DNA of 62,482 nucleotides from contig NZ_LMEC01000026.1 in assembly GCF_001425265.1 (NCBI RefSeq), forward strand, positions 311,393-373,874, given 5' to 3'. The translations under genes and the position numbers were made by a program. Under the pieces are notes generated by a model. It worked only from the letters and a program-made list of their open reading frames with translations, was not told where the DNA came from and made no database searches. Below are positions 57,506 through 62,482 of the stretch, piece after piece. The DNA comes from Massilia sp. Root418. GTDB lineage: Bacteria > Pseudomonadota > Gammaproteobacteria > Burkholderiales > Burkholderiaceae_D. Positions within the stretch are counted from its first letter, which is position 1; each line of letters starts with the position of its first letter.

Positions 57506-57997
57506 ATGTCGATGAACACTAGCCTTACCCCCGAGCCAGCGCCTGTTGTTGCCAATCCAGCAACCCCACAGGCGGCCACTCCCGAGTCCGCCGCGCCGGC
57601 GCTGACCGCGCGCACCCTGCTGAAACAGCTGCAGCAGCAGTTTCCCCCCTTCCGCGATTGTCTGCCGCTGTCGATCGGCATCGACAAACAGATCCTGGCG
57701 CAGGTGCCGGGCATCGACAAGAAACTCATGCGCACCGCGCTGGGCATCCACACCGGTTCGCAGCGCTACCTGCGCGTGATGGAAAAAGCCACCGTGCGCT
57801 ACGATCTGGACGGCACCGCCGGCGCCGAAGTGACCGATGTGCACCGCAAGCACGCCAAGGAAGTCCTGAAGGAGCGCCTGAAGAAGGAAGCCGACCGCAA
57901 GAAGGCCGAGCGCGAAGCGGCTGCCGCCGAGGAAGCGGCCCGCGTGCGCCAGGACAAGCTGGCCCAGCTGACGGCCAAGTTCTCCAAAAAAGGCTGA
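57506..57997 (+). CDS. ProQ/FinO-family RNA chaperone
   Basis: A 163-residue RNA-binding protein. The Pro/Ala-rich N-terminus (about 1-35) is followed by a FinO/ProQ domain: LLKQLQQQFPPFRDCLPLSIGIDKQILAQVPGIDKKLMRTALGIHTGSQRYLRVMEKATVRYDLDG, with the ALGIHT-x-S-x-YL signature. The C-terminal tail is highly charged and helical (KERLKKEADRKKAEREAAAAEE). It binds structured RNAs and 3' ends. The start may be any of three Met-type codons (57506 or 57512 favoured); no strong ribosome site is seen. Its stop codon overlaps the next ATG. Confidence 0.9.
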   Translation: MSMNTSLTPEPAPVVANPATPQAATPESAAPALTARTLLKQLQQQFPPFRDCLPLSIGIDKQILAQVPGIDKKLMRTALGIHTGSQRYLRVMEKATVRYDLDGTAGAEVTDVHRKHAKEVLKERLKKEADRKKAEREAAAAEEAARVRQDKLAQLTAKFSKKG

Positions 57998-58680
57998 TGA
58001 GCGACACCGCCGCGGCCCCCACGGCGGTCTCGGCCGAGTCCGTCCCCGAGCTGCCGCCTTATATCGGCATTACGCTGGCCGAAGTGCGGCTGGTGAAAAC
58101 CGCCGCCGACGTGGAAGAAGCGCAGGCGGCGCTGCTGGCGGCGGACGTGGTCGGTTTCGATACCGAGTCCAAACCGACCTTCCAGAAGGGCCAGAATTCC
58201 GACGGCCCGCACCTGATCCAGCTGGCCACCGACCGCCTGGCCTATCTGTTCCAGATCGGCAACGGACCTTCGCCTGCGCTGCCGGCACTGAAGGCGGTGC
58301 TGGAATCGGAACTGACGATGAAGGTGGGCTTCGGCCTCTCCGACGACGTGCGGCGCCTGCGCGCCAAGCTCGGCATCGAGCCGGCGCGGGTGGTGGACTT
58401 GTCGGTGGCCCTGCGCGGCGGGCAGCGCAACGACCTGGGCGCGAAAAGTGCGGTGGCCAAGTTCTTTGGCCAGAAGCTGCAGAAATCCAAGAAAATCTCC
58501 ACCACCAACTGGGCCAGCGCGCGCCTGAGCGAGCGCCAGATCCTGTATGCGGCCGACGACGCCCAGGTGGCGCTGCGCGTGTACCGGCACTGGATTGCCG
58601 CCGGCAACGCGCTGCCGCCGCAGCGTGCCGCCAAGGCGCGCCGCACGCCACGGCCTCGGCCGCCTGCGCAGGAAGCCTGA
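57997..58680 (+). CDS. 3'-5' exonuclease, RNase D/DEDDy type
   Basis: A 227-residue nuclease. DEDDy motifs are visible: DTESKP (Exo I, residues about 54-59), GFGLSDDVRRLR (Exo II) and ILYAADDAQVALRVY (Exo III with Tyr and Asp). There is no HRDC domain, so it is a short form. A basic Pro/Arg tail (AKARRTPRPRPP) ends the protein. It overlaps the ProQ-family gene by one base (TGATG), so the two are coupled and may act together on RNA ends. A REP pair follows. Confidence 0.88.
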   Translation: MSDTAAAPTAVSAESVPELPPYIGITLAEVRLVKTAADVEEAQAALLAADVVGFDTESKPTFQKGQNSDGPHLIQLATDRLAYLFQIGNGPSPALPALKAVLESELTMKVGFGLSDDVRRLRAKLGIEPARVVDLSVALRGGQRNDLGAKSAVAKFFGQKLQKSKKISTTNWASARLSERQILYAADDAQVALRVYRHWIAAGNALPPQRAAKARRTPRPRPPAQEA

Positions 58681-58699
58681 GCCGCCGGCGCGCCGCCAC

Positions 58700-58795
58700 G
58701 GCGGATTACGCTGCGCTAATCCGCCCTACGATGGTGGCGGGTGGTGATCATGTAGGGCGGGTTAGCGGGGCGCGCAGCGCGCCGCGTAACCCGCC
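58700..58795. repeat. Inverted pair of REP elements overlapping the end of a MocR gene
   Basis: One element runs 58700-58729 on the minus strand (GGCGGATTA arm) and the other 58752-58795 on the plus strand (GTAG, GGCGGGTTA, long GC hairpin, TAACCCGCC). The second overlaps the 3' end of the MocR gene on the minus strand, where its TAA provides the stop codon at 58762-58764. Confidence 0.87.
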
Positions 58796-60264
58796 GGCGC
58801 GCCGCCACCGGCCATTTCCCCTATCATCTGCCCCAGCGTGGCAATCGCCGCTTCGTGCTCGGCCGTCCACGGGTGCCCGTAATTCAGCCGAAGGTAATTG
58901 CGGAATTCGCGCTTGGCCGAGAACATCGGCCCGGGCGCAATGCTGATGCCGCGCTCCAGCGCGGCGGCGTGCAGCGCCAGCGCGTCCACGCCGTCCGGCA
59001 GCGCCACCCAAAGGAAATACCCGCCCTGCGGATGCGTCACGCGCGTGCCGGCCGGGAAGTGCTCGCCGAGCGCGGCCAGCATCTGCGCCTGCTGGGCCTT
59101 CAAGGCGGCGCGCAGCTGCCGCAGATGGCGGTCATAGCCGCCCTGCGCCAGGTATCCGGCCAGCGCCAGCTGCGACGGCATGGCGGCCGCCAGGCTGGTG
59201 CTCAGCTTGAGCCGCTCCACCGCCTGTGCGTAACGCCCCGGTGCCGCCCAGCCGACGCGGAAGCCCGGCGCCAGGCACTTGGAAAAGGAACTGCAGTGCA
59301 GCACCAACCCCTGCGCAGCGGGCGCGTCGTAGCGCTTGGCCAGCGCCGGCCGGCGCGCGCCGAAATACAGCTCGCCGTAGACGTCGTCCTCGATCAGCGG
59401 CACGCCGCGCGCGGCCAGCAGCGCCACCAGCGCCTGCTTTTTCTCCTCGGGCATCAGGCTGCCCAGCGGGTTCTGGAAGCTGGTCATGAGCCAGCAGGCG
59501 GCGGGACGGTGCCGGTCGAGCGCCTCGGCCAGCGCGCCCAGCTCCATCCCTTCGCGCGGATGCGTGGCCACTTCCACCGCCTTCAGTTGCAGCCGCTCCA
59601 GCGCCTGCAGGGCGGCGTAAAAGCTGGGCGACTCGACCAGGACCGTGTCCCCGGGCCGCGCCACCGCCTGCAGGCACAGGTTCAGCGCTTCCAGCGCGCC
59701 GTTGGTGACCACGATGTCCTGCGCCGCCACCGCCGCCCCGTCCAGCTGGTAACGCAGCGCGATCTGGCGCCGCAGTTCGCCGTTGCCCGCCCCCAGGTCC
59801 GCCACCGTGCTCCACGGGTCCAGCCGCCGCATGCTGGCGGCCAGTGCGCGCGCCAGCTTCGGCAAGGGGAACAGCTCCGGGCTGGGGAAGGCGGAGCCGA
59901 ACGGCACCGCCCGGCGCGCACGCGCCGCTTCCAGCACGCCGAACACCAGTCCGCTCACCTCCACGCTGCGCGGCGCCCCGTCCGGGCGCGACGGTTCGGG
60001 ATCGGGCTGCGGGGTGGACAGCGCCGCCGGCAAGCTGGCCGGCGCCGCCGGCGGCCTTGCCTGCGCCACGTAGTAGCCCGAACGCGGCCGCGACTCGATC
60101 ACGCCGCGCGCCTCCAGCAGATAGTAGGCCTGGAACACGGTGCCGGGGCTGGCGCCGCGCCGCGCGTGCTGCTGGCGCACGGACGGCAGCCGTTCGCCCG
60201 GCAGCAGCATCCGCCGCGCCACCATGTCTTCGATTTCCTGCGCCAGCGCTTCGTACAGTTTCAA
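58762..60264 (-). CDS. MocR-family regulator, second copy, with REP-derived C-terminus
   Basis: A 500-residue regulator like the one at 2422-3861: GntR winged helix (1-70, LPSVRQQHARRGASPGTVFQAYYLL), Pro/Ala linker (70-100), then an aminotransferase-like domain with the PLP lysine in SSFSK at residue 329 and IEDDVYGELYFG before it. I start at a TTG (60264) with AAGGA five bases upstream, giving MKLYEALAQE like the first copy's MQTNLYEQLA. The ATG at 60342 is the alternative. The last residues, about AGYAARCAPR, are encoded by a REP element. It is divergent from the cytochrome gene, a probable target. Confidence 0.87.
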   Translation of the reverse strand: MKLYEALAQEIEDMVARRMLLPGERLPSVRQQHARRGASPGTVFQAYYLLEARGVIESRPRSGYYVAQARPPAAPASLPAALSTPQPDPEPSRPDGAPRSVEVSGLVFGVLEAARARRAVPFGSAFPSPELFPLPKLARALAASMRRLDPWSTVADLGAGNGELRRQIALRYQLDGAAVAAQDIVVTNGALEALNLCLQAVARPGDTVLVESPSFYAALQALERLQLKAVEVATHPREGMELGALAEALDRHRPAACWLMTSFQNPLGSLMPEEKKQALVALLAARGVPLIEDDVYGELYFGARRPALAKRYDAPAAQGLVLHCSSFSKCLAPGFRVGWAAPGRYAQAVERLKLSTSLAAAMPSQLALAGYLAQGGYDRHLRQLRAALKAQQAQMLAALGEHFPAGTRVTHPQGGYFLWVALPDGVDALALHAAALERGISIAPGPMFSAKREFRNYLRLNYGHPWTAEHEAAIATLGQMIGEMAGGGAPAGYAARCAPR

Positions 60265-60369
60265 ACTGATCCTTGGTTTTTGTTGCGCATCTGAGCCTGT
60301 CCATTTTGGCAACGCAGGCGTATCCTGTTTCCTGATTCCCATCCAACAGCTATTCTAAACGGGAGCCCC

Positions 60370-61110
60370 ATGCTTACGAACCTGTCTCGACTCTGTACGG
60401 CAGCGCTGCTGGCCTGCGGCCTGGCCAGCGCGCCGTGCGCCGGGGCCGCGCCCGCCGCGCTGAAGGCCCTGCCCGACACGCTGGAGCAGCGTGTGGCCGC
60501 GTGCACCGCCTGCCACGCCGCCAACCAGCGCGGCGACGCCTACTTCCCGCGTATCGCCGGCAAGCCGGCCGGCTACTTGTACAACCAGCTGCTCAACTTC
60601 CGGGAAGGCCGCCGCAAGTATCCGATGATGACCTATATGGTGGACCACCTGCCGGACGCCTACCTGCGCGAGATCGCGCAGTACTTCTCCGAGCAGCACC
60701 CGTCCTACCCCGCGCCGGCCCCGAACGCAGCCACCCCGGCCATGCTGGAACGCGGCCGGGTGCTGGTGCACGAGGGCGACGCGGCGAAGAAAGTGCCGGC
60801 CTGCGTGGCCTGCCACGGCGCCCAGCTGACCGGCGTGGCGCCCGCCATCCCCGGCCTGATCGGGCTGCCGCGCGACTACGTCAATGCCCAATTCGGGGCC
60901 TGGCGCAACAAGGTGCGGCGCGCCCACGCGCCCGACTGCATGGCTGAGATCACGGCCCGCCTGTCGGACGCCGACGTGGCCGCCGTGTCCGGCTGGCTGG
61001 CCTCGCAGCCGGCCGACGCGGCAGCGCGCCCGGCCGCGTCCATCGCCATGCCGCTGCCCCTGCAATGCGGCAGCGCCCAAGGCACCGCCGCAGCGGAGGC
61101 CCAACCATGA
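60370..61110 (+). CDS. Diheme cytochrome c (cytochrome c4-like)
   Basis: A 246-residue periplasmic protein. A signal peptide (cut near CAGA, residue 26) precedes two cytochrome c domains with CTACH near 45-49 and CVACH near 145-149, each followed by an axial Met candidate (MMTYMVDHLP). The two-domain plan is that of cytochrome c4, which carries electrons between dehydrogenases and oxidases. GGGAG precedes the ATG. It ends at the start of the next gene (ATGA overlap). Confidence 0.88.
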   Translation: MLTNLSRLCTAALLACGLASAPCAGAAPAALKALPDTLEQRVAACTACHAANQRGDAYFPRIAGKPAGYLYNQLLNFREGRRKYPMMTYMVDHLPDAYLREIAQYFSEQHPSYPAPAPNAATPAMLERGRVLVHEGDAAKKVPACVACHGAQLTGVAPAIPGLIGLPRDYVNAQFGAWRNKVRRAHAPDCMAEITARLSDADVAAVSGWLASQPADAAARPAASIAMPLPLQCGSAQGTAAAEAQP

Positions 61111-62381
61111 AAAAGATGCCCATCATCGCGATTGCCGGCCTGCTGCTGGCGGCCGGCGCCGGCTTCATGCTGTATCCGGCCGACGATCCCCTGCCTCCCC
61201 TGGGCAAAACGGCCGCCCTGCCGCAAGCCGAACGGGTTGCGCTGGGCGCCTACCTGGCCAAGGCGGGCGACTGCATGGCCTGCCACACGCCGCGCGGCGG
61301 CGCACCGTACGCGGGCGGCCGCGCGCTGCAGACGCCATTCGGCAACGTGGTCTCGCCCAATATCACTCCGGACCGCGAAACCGGCATCGGCCAGTGGAAT
61401 GCGGACGATTTCTGGCGCGCCCTGCACAACGGCAAATCGCGCGGCGGGCGCATGCTGTATCCGGCTTTCCCTTACACCAATTACACCCACCTCACGCGCG
61501 ACGATTCGGACGCGCTGTTCGCCTACTTCCAGAGCCTGCCGCCGGTGAAGCAGGCCAACCAGCCGCACCAGCTGCGCTTCCCCTACAACCAGCAGCTCGG
61601 CCTGGCGTTCTGGCGCGCGCTGTATTTCCGTCCCGCCGCCTACCGCGGCGACAGCGCGCAAAGCGCCGACTGGAACCGGGGGGCCTACCTGGTGCAGGGG
61701 CTGGGCCATTGCAGCGCCTGCCATAGCACGCGCAACGTGCTGGGCGCCTCCCGCGACGGCCTGTCGGGCGGCCTGATTCCCGTGCTGGGCTGGTATGCGC
61801 CATCGCTCACGTCCGACCGCGAGGCGGGCCTGGGCGACTGGTCGCAGCAGGAGGTGGAGCAATTGCTGAAAACAGGCGTATCGCAGCGCGCCACCGTGTT
61901 CGGGCCGATGGCCGAAGTGGTGCGCGAGAGCCTGCAGCATTTGAACGATGCGGACGTGAAGGCGATGGCGGTGTATCTGAAGACCCTGCCGCGCAAGGAG
62001 GCCGCCGAACCGTACGAACGCAGCAAGGCAGCCGAGGCGCGCGCCCAGCTGGAAAACGGCGCGAGGCTCTACACCGCGCACTGCGTGGAATGCCACGGCG
62101 TGAGTGGCAAGGGTTTGCCGCCGCACTATCCGCCGCTGGCGGGCAACCGCGCGCTGCTGATGGACGAGGCCGTTAATCCGATCCGCATTGTGCTGAACGG
62201 CGGCTTCGCGCCCGGCACGGCGGGCAACCCGCGCCCCTACGGCATGCCGCCGTTCAGCCACAAGCTCAATGACAACGAAGTGGCGGCGGTGGTGTCCTAC
62301 TTGCGCAGCGACTGGGGCAACAACGCGCCGCCGGTCAGTGGCAATGATGTGAACCGCTACCGCACCGTGCCGCTCGATTAG
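61107..62381 (+). CDS. Three-haem cytochrome c, alcohol/aldehyde dehydrogenase subunit type
   Basis: A 424-residue protein with an N-terminal membrane anchor or signal (KKMPIIAIAGLLLAAGAGFML) and three haem sites: CMACH near 56, CSACH near 205, and CVECH near 332. It shows the same layout as the 48492-49793 cytochrome (ITPDRETGIGQWNADDFWRALHNG against ITPDKEHGIGSWSADEFDAALRDG). No dehydrogenase gene is adjacent, so with the c4-like gene it forms an orphan electron-transfer pair or serves an enzyme coded elsewhere. A REP pair follows its stop. Confidence 0.9.
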   Translation: MKKMPIIAIAGLLLAAGAGFMLYPADDPLPPLGKTAALPQAERVALGAYLAKAGDCMACHTPRGGAPYAGGRALQTPFGNVVSPNITPDRETGIGQWNADDFWRALHNGKSRGGRMLYPAFPYTNYTHLTRDDSDALFAYFQSLPPVKQANQPHQLRFPYNQQLGLAFWRALYFRPAAYRGDSAQSADWNRGAYLVQGLGHCSACHSTRNVLGASRDGLSGGLIPVLGWYAPSLTSDREAGLGDWSQQEVEQLLKTGVSQRATVFGPMAEVVRESLQHLNDADVKAMAVYLKTLPRKEAAEPYERSKAAEARAQLENGARLYTAHCVECHGVSGKGLPPHYPPLAGNRALLMDEAVNPIRIVLNGGFAPGTAGNPRPYGMPPFSHKLNDNEVAAVVSYLRSDWGNNAPPVSGNDVNRYRTVPLD

Positions 62382-62389
62382 CCGACAAT

Positions 62390-62469
62390 GGCGGGTTACG
62401 GCCTGCGGCCTAACCCGCCCTACGCACTGCCGGGATCGTAGGGCGGGTTAGGCGCAGCCGTAACCCGCC
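62390..62469. repeat. Inverted pair of REP elements
   Basis: 62390-62423 lies on the minus strand and 62438-62469 on the plus strand, GTAG heads facing, 14 bp apart. The first starts 8 bp after the cytochrome stop codon. Arms are the same GGCGGGTTA/TAACCCGCC as at the other three loci. Confidence 0.87.
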
Positions 62470-62482
62470 ATTGCCGCGAACC

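Overview
The window is GC-rich DNA from a betaproteobacterium of the order Burkholderiales, most likely family Oxalobacteraceae (Massilia/Duganella/Janthinobacterium-like). This rests on the hemC-hemD-hemX-hemY block divergent from ppc, the long N-terminal extension of RpoD, a PEP-CTERM protein, the NadE-PII pair and DUF2917/DUF3606-type small proteins. All calls come from reading the sequence; no database search was run. No phage, insertion sequence or CRISPR array is visible.

Layout. 1-2420: a duplicated tRNA-Ser-like remnant, two identical tRNA-Ser(CGA) genes, serS, a small secreted protein and two large palindromes. 2422-10189: an accessory block between serS and rarA, with a MocR regulator, DUF2917 protein, alpha/beta hydrolase, GntR regulator, 8-oxoguanine deaminase, NCS2 permease, DUF2158 protein and small heat-shock protein. 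10296-16756: the housekeeping run rarA-lolA-ftsK, divergent from trxB-smr. 16943-25697: TRIC-type channel, PII protein with NAD synthase, membrane acyltransferase, COG3146 protein, HxlR regulator divergent from an MFS exporter, and a membrane-anchored thioredoxin. 25833-28353: pcaIJF, the end of the beta-ketoadipate pathway, behind a PcaR-like operator. 28605-34126: a Cys-rich copper-binding protein, then a Zur-like regulator with a CobW GTPase, TonB receptor and membrane protein, the last three forming a probable zinc-starvation operon. 34223-42138: ppa, the heme genes and ppc. 42215-47385: two paralogous secreted subtilases, one behind a cyclic di-GMP-I riboswitch, and a PEP-CTERM protein with a sigma-54-type promoter. 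47431-53172: a lipoprotein and a three-gene molybdenum hydroxylase operon (cytochrome c, 2Fe-2S, Mo subunits). 53416-58680: a histidine kinase with a degenerate ATP site, rpoD, a ProQ-family RNA chaperone and an RNase D-like exonuclease. 58762-62381: a second MocR regulator divergent from two cytochromes c.

Genes that work together: purine uptake and deamination (deaminase, permease, probably the GntR regulator); beta-ketoadipate to succinyl-CoA and acetyl-CoA (pcaIJF); zinc homeostasis (29024-34126); tetrapyrrole synthesis (hemC, D, X, Y); periplasmic electron transfer (48492-53172 and 60370-62381).

The most notable regulatory DNA is the c-di-GMP riboswitch before a subtilase with a matching switch strand in its leader, a -24/-12 promoter before the PEP-CTERM gene, paired operators for the HxlR and Zur regulators, a PcaR-type operator, a candidate short RNA or attenuator before rpoD, and a dispersed GTAG-headed REP family at four gene ends, one of which supplies the C-terminus and stop codon of a regulator gene.
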